Positions 24,601-37,169 of a stretch of 64,000 bases of DNA are shown piece by piece. Within the stretch, counting starts at the first letter, position 1. Every line of letters starts with the position of its first letter. A program made the translations under genes and the position numbers. Source of the stretch: Ascidia mentula (Eukaryota > Chordata > Ascidiacea > Phlebobranchia > Ascidiidae); NCBI GenBank assembly GCA_947561715.1, contig OX387197.1, positions 20,630,266 through 20,694,265 of the forward strand. Direction: 5' to 3'. A model generated the notes under the pieces. That model was not told the DNA's origin. It saw only the letters and a program-made list of their open reading frames with translations, and ran no database searches.

Positions 24601-27600
24601 AGCATGCATGACGAAAATTTGTCTCAAGTTGTAGGGCCACTGGTAATGAGCCCAATCGAGGGGATTACTATCACAAAATAGTGCAGCAAATAAAATGTTT
24701 TATTTCAAAAAAAGAATTAATTTAAAAATAAAACACAAATATACCTGCATGCCTCTCTTCTCAACCTCTTCAATGCAACAATGCACTAATGCTGGAATGC
24801 CATAACCAATATTTTCACGATCAACAATACTTTGAAGGTCAGCACCAAATACTAAAGGTCCTGGGTGAGAAGGATTTTGCTCCAATGCAACCTACGAAAA
24901 CGCACATGGATTTTTGTTGCATGCGATAAATATTACAATGTTTGGCATATTTAATTTTGCATTGATTAGAATACCTTAATGTAAAGGGTGCCTCTTGGCT
25001 CCAGTCGAACAGCAAGTCTTTCTGAAAAGTTGGGTCCCAACTTTTCATCTTTGATAAGACTTGGAAGATTAAGGGTGGCATATGAAGATATCTTGTGTTT
25101 ACCACCTCTTGTCTCCCAGGTGTAAAGAGTAACATGCAAATCTCTTGCCTTGTTAACCATAAGCTGAAAGCAAGGCATTGGTCAATCTTAGAACTCGACC
25201 TAATGATGACAGGAAGGTTGGTAATTATACCACTATCACTGCCTCTTATTAATTCATCACAAAGGTGTGGCACTTGAGAAAATCACAAGCAATAAATTTA
25301 AATTCTTGCCATAAATTACCACCTTCGGTGTTAGCAATAGTACACATGAGCATGTCATTTCTGTTGTGTGCTTCATGGCACATATTAATAGAAACACAGT
25401 GCAAAACTAAGAACCCCTAGGGCTATGGTTGACATACCAAGAATGCAAAGGTCATTGCATATGGTAATTAATTTACTGTCACACTTGTTACAATGTGTAG
25501 TTAGGGTCATTACAAGTTGTTACAACAAAATATCTACACAGCAAGTGATATGTTCAACTTGTGTGTGATTGTGTTTGTGAAAAACACAGTTAGCATGTAG
25601 GAAACCATGAAAGTTTAGACCCTAAATACCAGTAACAAACAACAAGGGGGGTCATAAAATCCCATAAACTAAAGTAGTTTTCTACAGCCAATTAACTTAA
25701 CTGCTCATAAAGACAGTTTTATTTGAAAGCAATTGCATTCTCACAGCTGTAGGCAAAGCCGCTCACATTAATGTTGTTAGTATGTATGTTTGCAACAGCT
25801 AAACTTGGAGTCATTCTGCACCTCAAAACATTGATTCCATGCAACTGCACCACGGCAAGTTTGCATCGTAGTTCCAATGCGCTTTGTTGTGGCATTGTCT
25901 ACTTGCACTAAACAGTATGCCTCGCAGAGGGTCTTCTTCAGTTCACGCACACCATACAATGTTATGACAAGACAACCTGTAACATAAATAGACAAGAAGC
26001 ATGCTTGGACCAACAAAAACAACAAACTGTTGAGTAAAGACTGACCATCGATAGCAGGCAAGAACAAATGATTGGTGACTGGCACAGGTTTGTATTTTTT
26101 GAACTGGGATGGAGAAAGTGCTTTGATGGATGGATCTAGCAAAACATTATCCCATTCCAACTGCCTACTTAATCTTCGCTGGTGGGCCTATCAAAACACA
26201 CAAAGGTACATCACATATACAGCATGGTATCAAATGTACTTGAAGATATTTACGGCACGATAAAGATCATCCACATACAAAAATCTGTTTTTCTCAACTT
26301 TCGTTAAACTAGAATAGAAAAACAACTGGTGTCTCTGCATACCATGCTGATATCTAGGTGATAACGATTTAGCACTGCAGAGTCACTTTTGTTAATGATC
26401 TTTTGTAGGTTGTGCTGTGTTGAAACCCTGGAATGGTTAGTGGGAAACTTGCTTTCAGCATTTTTTTGTTCTTCTTCCACAGTCCAACATGTATATTCAC
26501 TCATTGGGTTTTCTGAACTGCTGAAAATATTATCACAACTTAAAAAATATTTACAACATAAAACAAAAAATACTTTTTCAATAGTTCAGAAGAAAGATTG
26601 CAATTTCACAACAGTGGCTTTCAGTTCATTTAAATTCGGATAACAGGCATTACCAAAACTAACCTGCCAATTTTAAATTTTTTGGTGATCTTTTTGCTCC
26701 AATTCTTTCTCCTTGATCGTGATGGCGATGTTATTTTCACTGCTGCACTGGGATTGCTTGTGCCTTGGTTGGTTGATTCTGTAAACAAGGGGGGTACTTT
26801 CAAATACTTCGTACTCCATAAAAGCATTCAAAATATCACAAGCTATTCAACAGCACATAGGGCATGAAAATCAGAGGTTTGAAACATATTTGAGAAACAA
26901 CCTGCCAAAATGAAAGCATTTCACACCAAATCAGTTTTCAATCACAACAAATTTGTTTTAAGCGATATAACAAAAAAATTGTAGTAACTATAATAGGTAA
27001 AGTAATTGGGATTAATTGGTGGTAAAAGGAGGGGCTGTAATTTGATTTAGGTATTACCAATGCAAAAAATTAAAATACAGAAAAGAACAATTGATCACAA
27101 AAATATGATAGTTGACAACAAATGTTAAACCTGCAGGGCCAGTCAAATCAACATAAGCTGCCTTTTATTAAGTCCAATGCACCATGCACAATTAATTATT
27201 CCCACCTTGTTGTTGATCGTTGTCCAACAGAATGGGAGGAGATACCTGCTTTGTCATTGATGCTTTTTCAAACACAAAACTTCCAGTGTCAACTTCCCTA
27301 TTATGCTGCATTGGTACTTCAACATTGGGGTCCTGAGAGGTAGATTTATCAGCAAATACAAAAGGCTTGGGGCTTGGAGAGGGTGGGGACGTAACCGACA
27401 GCAAACTCTTCGCAGACTTTTCATTTTGATTTTTCAAGCTGTTTTTTCTGTGAAAGATAAAATCACTAACAGAGCTTGGACTATCCAGTGAGCTTTTGTT
27501 TGATCGAGAAATTCCAGGTGAATTTGAGGAGTGGCTACTGGTGTTTGAAGACTCAGACGTGCGTCGTTTGCAGCTGTCTCTTCTCTGCAATTGATTTAAA

Positions 27601-29842
27601 ATAATAAAAAATAGTTTAAAATTCAAATTCTTTTAATGTAACTACACATTTTTGAAAATTTATGACCGAGAATTCACAAACAAATTAAAATTACAATAAA
27701 CAGGTTTATGTAAATGAGTAATCTACCTATATACCCCCAAAAAATATAAAATAGACGCATACTATAACAAATATGATATCTGTCAACCATCTTACAAATA
27801 TTAAACTAATGTCGCAAAACAAAGCAAATATACATATGTACCTTTGATACAGATTTTGCATCATCGCTTTTCTGAATTCCAGTGCTAATCTTTCGAGTTT
27901 TTCCTTCCTTTTGTTTTCCTTCTTTTGGAGTGGGAGTTGATCCATCCAAGCGCTTCTGCAGCTCATCTGACACTTGGGGTCCAGTAAATAACCAGTGTCG
28001 TTTTTTATCCACGGTTATGCTATTAGTGACATGTTCTGGTGGTTGAGTCACACAACCACATTCTGAAGTCGAAAAGTCTGTGTGAGCCACAGGAAACCTT
28101 GGCATTTTTGAGCAAGTTTGCCGATGCATGACTAAATTGCTTGAATTAGGCTCATCAGTATTACCAAATAACTTGCTGCCAAGACTACTGACTTTTACAG
28201 AAGTTTGATGTGGAGTCAGCAGTGGCTCAACTCCTTGTGAGTTTACAGAGGAAGACGATGTTGAAGTGCTCTGACTTTTGTTAAGTTGTGTATATTTCTT
28301 CAAATGATTACCAAGTGCATCAACACTAACTTCTTCATTGTAGCTGCACAAAGATTCATCATCTGTTGTTGGCACTTCATCATAATCGGGGTCATCTATC
28401 ATTTTAAGATTTGTAAGAAAATGAACGGAATTAGCATCTGATGTACATGGATGGGATCCCAGATTCGATGCCACAACCTTGTCAGTGGTACTTGAATTCT
28501 CTAGCCTAACATCCTGTGGTGCTTCTTGGCCACTGATGGTGTTCAAAATTTCATTTAGCAGACTGTTGTAGTCATCAGGGATTATTTCTGGAGGAGTGGT
28601 TTCAGACGAAAATAGGTCACTAGCAAAGTTTTCATTTAATGTTTCTGGTATATTGGTGATGTCTGTGATTTTACTGCTACTATTATTGTTGATGTTTTTA
28701 GGCTTATCACAGTCTGCAATGGCATCCATTAGGATTTGATAAGACTCATCAAAGCGTATTTGAACAGAATTTCGCACAGAACCTTTAGAAACGGTGCTTG
28801 CTGAAAAAGCAACGCGGTCATTGTCATACATGCTGTTAAGAGTGGCAGTTTTGTTCTTTGCACTGGGAAACTTGGCTGTATCATGTGCTCCCAAATTCGG
28901 AGCAATTGATTTTCCTTCAACAATTCGTTGCAACTGAGGATTTCGTGGCACAATATAAGGGCGATTGGAAAACTTGTGAGATGATCGAATTTTGAGGACT
29001 AATCTTTTGGGAAGGCACATCATTCCTGCAACCAGTTTTACATCCTGTTCTATGATTTCTACATTGTTAATTGACAATATTTGGTCACCGATATGCAGCA
29101 AGTTGTCCCTTGACACTTTACAAGATGGGTCAAGTCGACTTACAAAAATCCCTTGTCTCATTGCTCCATTTTCACTGTGTTTCCTGACTTTGCGCTTCTT
29201 GATAAAGATACCCAAGCTTGCACTTTCACTTCTATCAATCTCAACAGTTTTTGTGTGGATAGAGCCATTTTTTTCAGCAAAGCTACTAATTCTTCGTACA
29301 CTTTGAAGCATTTTAACTAGGCCATTACTGGTGGAATTCTTCGCTTTCGTCGAAGGCAATTCAGATAATCCATTGCTATGTTGTTGAATTACTGCACCAT
29401 TTTGCAAAAGTGAATTTCCACCATTTTGTAGTCTTGTTTTTATGTCATTATTGATAAGAAACTGGTCTGGATTGATTGTACTGACTCTTACATCAGACTG
29501 TAGAATAAAAACAAAAGCTTAATTATTGTTACCATGCATTGTGCCACCAATCATCATTTCAAAAATTTTATTCATTCTTACCTTGCGTCCACGAAAAGAC
29601 ATTCCACCATACCAATTCTTGCTCCTTCGCAAAGTAACATCTTTGTATTCATTGTCTGGTTTGTCTTTTTCCGTAGCGATATGAGGCGTTTCAGCCTGGG
29701 ATGACTTTGGTACATATCGCTTTACCCTCTGTTTTCGTCGTTCTGGTGGCATGGATTGTGATCTTACAAAGGTGTTGCCATTTATTTCCCAGTGATTTAC
29801 TGCTGGTGCCATTTCTGTTGGTGTTGTTACAATCTGGCTCAT
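21683..29842 (-). CDS. SYD-1/SYDE-type Rho GTPase-activating protein with PDZ domain
   Basis: Thirteen exons (29842-29582, 29497-27842, 27584-27206, 26778-26664, 26520-26343, 26187-26046, 25976-25822, 25163-24975, 24891-24745, 23161-23035, 22811-22719, 22328-22031, 21869-21683) close in phase to 1308 residues. Order: low-complexity N-terminus; PDZ at about 170-260 ([22 protein letters not shown]); long Ser-rich linker; basic patch before a C2 domain at about 895-1030 ([12 protein letters not shown]); RhoGAP at about 1035-1280. The arginine finger is R1080 in VGIYRLCGS, and [11 protein letters not shown] is the second RhoGAP signature. This is the SYD-1 architecture of worm and fly, where the protein organises presynaptic assembly; vertebrate SYDE1/2 keep C2 and RhoGAP but lack the PDZ. 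Whether it is an active GAP is not certain, because worm SYD-1 is reported to be weak or inactive, but the finger residue is present here. The final 20 residues after SPENSG are not conserved to my knowledge. Confidence 0.9.
24423..24439. repeat. AC dinucleotide microsatellite
   Basis: A run of alternating C and A, with a second shorter CA-rich tract near 24458-24471, inside the 1.6-kb intron 9 of the SYD-1 gene. Confidence 0.8.
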
Positions 29843-29997
29843 AGTGAATTTGACAAACCAACGGTACTGTTTACATCTTACATTTTTGTGACGCTAACAA
29901 CCTACAAAATTGATGACTACAGAAGGTTTACTGCAACATAGACAGTGTGTTCAATCATTTGAATACCAATACTTTGGTATATGTAACTCGAAACAGA

Positions 29998-30725
29998 TGG
30001 AATTTAGGATGAAACCTGTAATTTATGGTTCCAACTTCACATCACAAATGGGTCTGACGTCACAAGCTACAGGTAAAGGCTGGTGGAAAACACATTGGTT
30101 TAGATAGGAGTTCTTCAGTAAACTGCATGCAGCGTTTTTTGGTTTAGGCAAAGTGGAAATTGTCAAAGAATGTAAGTACCAAACACCAAAAAATATAATT
30201 TACATTTAGGCGAAGAAAATCATCTGGAATTAACCGCAACTAACGCATCTAGCAGCTAGAAACAAGTTCTTCTAATTCTCTAGGACACTTCTAATTCTCT
30301 CCAGAAAGTTTTGCAAAAGATATTAAAGTTTACGAAATTTTCCTAACTTAGTTGTACTGATTAACAAAAAAACATAACAAATAAGCATAAGTGTCCATTT
30401 GCTGTCAGTTTCGACCCGATCAAGACTTATTTCAGCCACAATAAAATCGGACATAACAGCCAATTTGCTGTCAGGGATGCTAATTGTCGTTAATTCAATA
30501 CCTTTTTCTTCGCCTAAGCATAATTTTTCATTCTTGCAAGGTACATTATTCTTTAACAGTCTCTGCTTTGCCCAAACGTAAAATTTTTTCCACAAATTTT
30601 TTTTTTCCTGCGCTAAACGCGTTTTATTGAAAAACTCCAATCTAAACCAATGCATTTTCAGCCAATCTTTACCTGCAACATTGTGACGTCAGACCCATTG
30701 TTGACGTGAAGACGAAACCATGAAT
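29998..30725. repeat. Degenerate inverted duplication of about 250 bp
   Basis: The plus-strand stretch from about 30000 to 30255 and the minus-strand stretch from about 30725 to 30465 are related along their length. Shared blocks include ATGGGTCTGACGTCACAA, AGGTAAAG, CATTGGTTTAGAT and TTAGGCGAAGAAAA. On the minus strand an open frame of 110 codons (30655-30323) runs through the copy, whereas the plus-strand copy has a stop at the matching place (HWFR then stop, against HWFRL). The peptide resembles nothing I recognise. It may be a decayed duplicated gene fragment or an old mobile element. Confidence 0.6.
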
Positions 30726-31375
30726 TGAACTACTTTTGTGCAAAACCAACATAATTTTAGCAAATGCTTGACACCATTACACCGTAAGTTCACATTTTCA
30801 TCATATCTAACTTTAACACAAAAATGATACTATTTATTTAGGCTTTTAAAACCACCACAGGGCAAAAAACTGCGCAGCTGCTTTAACTCTCGCGTACTTT
30901 ACTGCGTCACCGTGGAATGCCTAACATCGACAAGACGTTTAGTCTTTAGTTATCACATACTTGTTTCTGGAGGGCGCTATTTATTGTTTGGATACACAGC
31001 ACACTGACAATTTCTAATATTTTTAAATTGAATTTTTTTTACCGCACCACAATTCGGACTAATGTCATCACTAATACTATGATTTGTCACAATACCGTAC
31101 ACTAATGATGCTAATGCACTTTTTAATTTAATAATAAATATAAGCGACGAAAATTCTCCTGGAGCAACAAATGATTATAGTAAACCTTACATTTAAAAAC
31201 TCTTCTGGTCGACATGCCTTTTTACTGACACTGCACTTAAAAATGCTTCGTTTGTTTGTTTCACGTTCGATCAGTGGGTAGTTTAGTGTCTTGCCCACTC
31301 GATTACTTTTTCGCTCAGTCCTTATCGCGGTTGGTCACATTAATACCCGCCTGATATCGCAACTTGTCTTTCTAC

Positions 31376-31423
31376 TCGTATATAACGTTAGTCGTATATA
31401 ACGTTACTACTCGTATATAACGT
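31376..31423. repeat. Short tandem repeat TCGTATATAACGT, three copies
   Basis: Copies start at 31376, 31392 and 31411 with short spacers. Each contains the palindrome-like TATATA core. It lies about 800 bases upstream of the RDH-like gene; a regulatory role is not shown. Confidence 0.7.
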
Positions 31424-32202
31424 AATTTGTTGGTTACAGTTAAGAACGCGCATCAGCAGACTTTAGAATTCTGATACAGCACATGTTTAAAGCTGCAATG
31501 TGCTATGCCAACACGTCAGTAGCAGGCTACATTCTGCAAAACAAAAAAATCTGTCTTTGAAGATCACAAAGGGTTTGGAAATGCAAACACATACATTATG
31601 ATGAGATCCCTAGTAATTGCTTTTTGATGCAAAGTGGCACAGCACGTGATTGTAGCACTTTTTCATGGGCAGGCTAATTGTTGTTTTTGTATGACAGCAT
31701 AGACAACTTAACATGTTAAGTTACAGTCCATGATGACAGACAATACATCATAGTTACAACATAGTACAGTGCTATTTAAACTATCCTTTTGAAATACCAG
31801 GCGCCACCCCAACCGGTACGACGCACAAGGAAGTTTGAGTGGCAGTGGTACTGATATAGTGCACTGCAGTGGGGATGCGACTCATTCTATTCCATTGTTT
31901 TCGTCACGCATTAGTTGTTTGGTGCAGAACCGCGGGAATGTTTGCTGTATTTTGTTGATTTTAATTTTAAACTTTAGGGCTAGTTATAGTCCCCAGACCA
32001 CGTGTAAAACAAGTTGTCGTTGTTCTTAAAAATTTTTTGGACTTTTGGCACAGGAGAAAAATGGATTATGTATAAATAGTCAGGATGACGCAGTTCGATA
32101 TAGCAGTGTAAATATTTGACGTGTTGCCAGATACCTTCTGCATGAGACCTGTATGAGATTTATTGTTTGGTGAATGTGACTCAGATAGGCTACTAGATAG
32201 GA

Positions 32203-33606
32203 ATGCCTGCGAACATACAAAAATCAGCTTCAGGTAGCTGGGTAAGAAGCAACGTCAAGCTGACTGGCAAGACGGTCGTAGTAACAGGGGGAAATACAGG
32301 AATTGGTCTTGAAACTGCAAAAGACTTGGCAAGAAGAAGTGCCAAAGTTATTATTGCGTGTAGAAGTTTGGAACGAGCCCAACAAGCAAAGGTTGAGGTA
32401 TAAAGGCTGAGAGTTTGCTTGCTTAATTTTTTCCAACATATTCTTAGAAACACAATCTTTGCAGATAGTTGAGGAAACGGGTTGTGAAGGTGAAACTATT
32501 GTCGTAAAACACCTCGACCTGGCCTCATTTGACTCTATCAAAAAGTTCGCAGCAGACATAAATAGTAACGAACCGAGGCTTGACATTCTTATCAACAATG
32601 CTGGTATAAGGACAAATAGGCCCTATGTTTATTTTTCAACAAACGAAGTTGTGATAACCATATAGTGCATGGCTGTTAATATAATTGTGTTGCATAAAGC
32701 TGAACTGCTACAAAAAGTGTTTATTCAGGTGTTATGATGTGCCCTGAAGGAAAAACCAAAGATGGGTTCGAAACTCAATTTGGGGTTAACCACCTTGGGC
32801 ACTTTCTCTTGACAAATTTGTTACTTGACATTATTAAGGTAAGTGACATAAAGTTGTCTTCTCCTTAGTTACTCTTTGATCCACATGTTTGCAACCTAAG
32901 ATTTTATGCAGAGAAGCGCACCAAGTCGCATTGTCGTCTTATCTTCTACGGCTCACAAACATGGCCGCATTAATTGGGATGACCTAAACATGAGAAACGG
33001 GTATTCCTCCAACAAAGCATATTCACAAAGCAAGCTTATGAATGTACTTTTTGTCAAGGAGCTAGCTGACCGACTTAAAGGTTTGTCTGTAACACACCTG
33101 GAAAGACCTGGGCGTATTTTATCTATTCTATTTATTATCACGAAGTTGGTATGTTTATGTACAGATACTTTTTAAAGGCCTTAGTTATTGATTAGTAAAG
33201 TGTCCTAATATACCAATCCACAATTCTTAACTAGATACAAAAGTCAAGACAGATCTTTGGAGGCACGTCTTTGACGGAGAATTGTCATGTTGGAGGTCAT
33301 GTCTAAGTTGTTGCACGTCACCTTTGCGTAAATGTTTCTTGAAGACCTCGGTTCACGGAGCGCAAACAAGTATATATTGCGCGATTGCACCTGAGTTGGA
33401 AAATGTCACTGGGAAGTACTTCAGGTGAATTTTTGGTTTCGCAATTGTGACTTATTACTTCAAAGGTAGGTCTAGTGCCTAATAGCAATTTATCGTTTTT
33501 TTGCAGTGATTGTGAAATCAGCAGGGAAAGCAGTCGAGCTAAAAAACTTGACGATGCTAAACGCCTATGGGAAGTTAGCGAGGAATTTGTCGGGAGATAT
33601 ACCTGA
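32203..33606 (+). CDS. Short-chain dehydrogenase, retinol dehydrogenase 11/12/13-like
   Basis: Six exons (32203-32397, 32465-32603, 32729-32838, 32912-33113, 33235-33424, 33507-33606) give 311 residues, typical of RDH11-14. The enzyme is an NAD(P)-dependent oxidoreductase that in relatives converts retinol and retinal or lipid aldehydes. The sequence shows the cofactor loop TGGNTGIG (28-35), NNAG (109-112), the catalytic Ser in VVLSST (159-160) and YxxxK as Y185 and K189 (YSQSK). The C-terminal block [15 protein letters not shown] and GKYFSDC is characteristic of the RDH group. There is no clear N-terminal membrane segment, unlike RDH11/12. Substrate preference cannot be read off. Exon 4 has two phase-compatible donors (after 33080 and after 33113); the longer form keeps the conserved PG before TDLWRH. 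A young LTR element sits 267 bases after the stop. Confidence 0.9.
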
Positions 33607-33846
33607 AGAAGCGTCCTGATAATTTGTTACCGGTTGTGTGTGCAAATCCTACCATTTGTTTTGAATATAAAAGACTCAAATTATTATCAAATTATAAACG
33701 TGTTTTCTTAATTTTCTCGGTCGCTTTAAAAAGATCTGCGAAAGATACTAACATTTACGAAATTTTCCCACAAAAGGATTTACGTGTTTTAGTAAACCAT
33801 AAATACAAATAAAAAAAATTGTTGAAATTTTGTATGTGGAGGTGTA

Positions 33847-33856
33847 ATAAATAAAC
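33847..33856 (+). terminator. Possible polyadenylation signal for the RDH-like gene
   Basis: AATAAATAAA is the first such signal downstream of the RDH-like stop and ends 17 bases before the LTR element begins, so the insertion lies at or just past the transcript end. Confidence 0.45.
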
Positions 33857-33873
33857 GGAGACTACTGTGGTAC

Positions 33874-34359
33874 TGTGGCAACACGCATGTTTTCCCTGGC
33901 CTAGTTCTGACCACGCCGCATGTTTCCTGAAATTCAATACTGGAACACTAGACGGAAAGGATGCAGGCGGAGCTAAGCCTTCCTGCAGAGTTCAAACCAA
34001 GCTGCTGATACCCTGCTGGACAACCACGTTTTTCCTGAATGTTTGTTATAAAACGCCCTCGTAGTAATTGTTCGATCGCTCAGTCGCTCGTATTCTCTCG
34101 GCCCTGTCGTTATTCTTGCCATCGCGCTGTAAACGTTCGCATGTTCTTTTAATAGTTAAATTCGCTGCAATTCAGTCACGTGTTAAACGCGCTTGAAACA
34201 AGTTAAACTTAAGCCACCTGGTAATTGCAATCGTGTGTTTCCATTAATAAAGAAGTCTGTTCACGGAGCTTTTAATTCAGTAGTCTATATCAGCAAGAAC
34301 ACGCAAACAGACTTTAGCTTCAGCAAAGCAGCGACTGGGAATCCTATTTGTACGCTGCA
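33874..34359 (+). repeat. Left LTR
   Basis: 486 bp with TG...CA ends. It contains a TATA box (TATAAAA, 34047-34053) and AATAAA (34246-34251), in the order expected for U3, R and U5. Confidence 0.95.
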
Positions 34360-35900
34360 CTGGTGAACTTGCCCGACGTGATCACAATTGCTCTTACCAG
34401 GTGTGAATTTCGCGGCGAATGGTAGATGATGGTTCTCCATTATCATGAAGGACGCGAGAAAAGATGTGGACGCAATGACTAAGCATCAATTATAACCCGG
34501 TACTGTAATTTTAATTTATAAGTTTTAACGCAATATGAATAAGTTACTACGTTTAAAGCCAAACTGCTCTTAAAGCATGTTTTGTCTGTGAAACTATACT
34601 ATGCTAAGTATACTATATGCAAGTAAAACGCCTATATGGTTATGTCAGTATGTATGTATGTGCGAATTATATTCTTTTTTTGTTTCAAGAAAGGGGTTCT
34701 TTAGTTGAAGTAACTCATGTAACTAAAACGTTAGTTTTATTGGCATACGTGTTCGACGTTACTTAATGGTGAATTGTGGAACCTAGCCTAAACATTTTGT
34801 CTGCTTAGAAAGTCCTCAAAATGCACAACAGCAGAGGCGCGGCGCAGTTAAGGGACCTGACGTCTTTCGTGTAGCAAGGTCACACAGACACAATTTTCAG
34901 TCATTATGTCGGAATACCTTAGACTTTCCCTGGTCTTGACGACATGACTTCTATGCCAATGGCATTTAGTCAAGCACGACTGACGTCCCTTTAGGAGAAA
35001 TCCTTGCACTATTTTAGCTAGGGTTGTTATGGCTGCTGGTTGAAGCATGAAACTGCTGATTAACCTAACTCACGTATGATTTTAAGTTTTGGCCCATATT
35101 TTTATGACATGAATTTATCTTAAACTAAACTACCACTTTTACCGTTTTATGGTCTTTGTTGCTGTCTAATTCGAAAACATAGTTTTTTACTACTATTAGT
35201 GCCACAAACTTAGTCCTCGTCTACTTTTGACATTTTCTTGTAGCGTAAATTTGTACGAGGGGACGCCTAACTCTTGTAAGTCCATTATTTTTAGGAAGAT
35301 CACCTCCAGTTTGGAAGTATTAAGTGTGACGTGTCTTAAAACTTGGCATTATTCCAAAAATTGGCATTGAGGATAATGGTTATGCCCATACCACGTTCAT
35401 TGTTGCATACTGCTAGGCCAGCATTCATACACGTACCAGAATGAGTACAGATGATTTCTTATACGTGACGAGCCAATTTACTTTTTGACAGCCATCCAGC
35501 TGAGCCCTTACTATTTTTTATACGCGCATATTAAGTCGCATGCGGGTCGTTGCCTATACTTTTTGACGGCCCAAGAGAAAATGTAAGCATTAGTTGCGCA
35601 CGCTCTAAATGCGATTGAATTTGTGGTTCACTTTAGTTTTTAATAATCTTTTTAATTGGTCATGCAGCATGCAATTCCATTAACGTTTGATATTTTAAAT
35701 TGTTTGAGCATTTTACTGCCGGTGTTCGTTTATACACAGAAAAAAGAAACCACCGTGACAGCTTGCCACCACGACGGAAACACAGAAAATGACCAGCAAA
35801 CATTCAACCGATTTAACTCAACTCACAGCACAACAACCTAACGACAAGACGATATTGGATTTCGGAGAGAAACTATCAATCTTCACAAGGAAGGCGCATG

Positions 35901-36386
35901 TGTGGCAACACGCATGTTTTCCCTGGCCTAGTTCTGACCACGCCGCATGTTTCCTGAAATTCAATACTGGAACACTAGACGGAAAGGATGCAGGCGGAGC
36001 TAAGCCTTCCTGCAGAGTTCAAACCAAGCTGCTGATACCCTGCTGGACAACCACGTTTTTCCTGAATGTTTGTTATAAAACGCCCTCGTAGTAATTGTTC
36101 GATCGCTCAGTCGCTCGTATTCTCTCGGCCCTGTCGTTATTCTTGCCATCGCGCTGTAAACGTTCGCATGTTCTTTTAATAGTTAAATTCGCTGCAATTC
36201 AGTCACGTGTTAAACGCGCTTGAAACAAGTTAAACTTAAGCCACCTGGTAATTGCAATCGTGTGTTTCCATTAATAAAGAAGTCTGTTCACGGAGCTTTT
36301 AATTCAGTAGTCTATATCAGCAAGAACACGCAAACAGACTTTAGCTTCAGCAAAGCAGCGACTGGGAATCCTACTTGTACGCTGCA
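35901..36386 (+). repeat. Right LTR
   Basis: 486 bp, one base different from the left copy. A short purine-rich stretch (AAGGAAGG) just precedes it, a weak candidate polypurine tract. Confidence 0.95.
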
Positions 36387-36390
36387 GTAC

Positions 36391-37169
36391 TAAGTCTTTT
36401 TTTTTTCAATACAAATGGAAGTAACATTAACGTATACATATTCACATACAGATAGGCAGTGAAAACGTGTATTAACAGTAATTGTTGATAGCTTTTAAAG
36501 CTTCAAATGCAATTAACTAGTCATACTATGGTTTCATCAGCATTATTATAAATAAGTTGTACAATTCTGTTATGCCACGGCCTATAGGACGTGGACTGGT
36601 GTAAGTAAGTAAGTTGTCCATCTTGTTGTTGAATAAGGAAACAATTGCAATGGTGTGATGTTCGGTAGTAATTAAGCTCTTGCGTGTGTAGGCTGGATAG
36701 TGTCACACATGAAGTGTTAACGATATCGTGCACTTAATGTTAAGTTGCACACATGTCAAGTTGCACTGTAATTAACAGATGTATACACACCCTCTCTCAC
36801 AATCATAATAGTGGATTGGTGGTAAATCATGTAAGCTACTAAGCAAATCAAATAAATGTGTTTTTACCCCTTTTAAAAATGAAAGTTGCTTGCAGCATGA
36901 TACAGTTGCCTTACCATTTTTTGAGCGAATATAATGTGTCAGCAACCTTATCCAATTTTGCCAAACGAAAATTTTGATACAATATATTTATAAAAAGAAT
37001 GAACGTATGCCTTACCATTCTGTTATTTTACCAACTAATTTTTGCATCACAACTAAATGTTTGAAATACATACTTATTTCACTTTCAGAAAAGTATAATA
37101 AAAAATAAATATACTGGTCATGTGATGTTTAGTACACTCTTTATGATCAAACCACCATTTAGCTAAACT
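36391..37169. other. Upstream region of the DOCK gene
   Basis: AT-rich sequence between the LTR element and the first DOCK ATG. It must contain the upstream promoter; no recognisable core element was resolved and no other gene is seen. Confidence 0.4.

Larger units (their letters stand above)
29843..32202. other. Shared upstream region of SYD-1 (-) and RDH-like gene (+)
   Basis: This 2.4-kb region lies between divergent genes and must contain both promoters. It holds an old inverted duplication (29998-30725) and a small tandem repeat (31376-31423), listed separately. No complete gene is recognised. Confidence 0.45.
33874..36386 (+). mobile_element. Non-autonomous LTR retrotransposon
   Basis: Two 486-bp direct repeats bound a 1541-bp interior. 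The repeats start TGTGGCAAC and end GCTGCA, and differ at a single position (T34346 against C36373). The target-site duplication GTAC is at 33870-33873 and 36387-36390. Directly after the left LTR comes C then TGGTGAACTTGCCCGACG, shaped like a tRNA primer-binding site. The interior has no reverse transcriptase, integrase or gag; its longest frames, near 35656-35900, are short and unrecognised. Near-identity of the LTRs indicates recent insertion, driven by proteins from a related complete element elsewhere. Family (Ty3/gypsy or BEL) is not determined. Confidence 0.95.

Noticed and set aside
35789..36091. 100-codon frame running into the right LTR
   Set aside because: Half of it is LTR sequence, and the interior half has no similarity to gag or pol that I can see.
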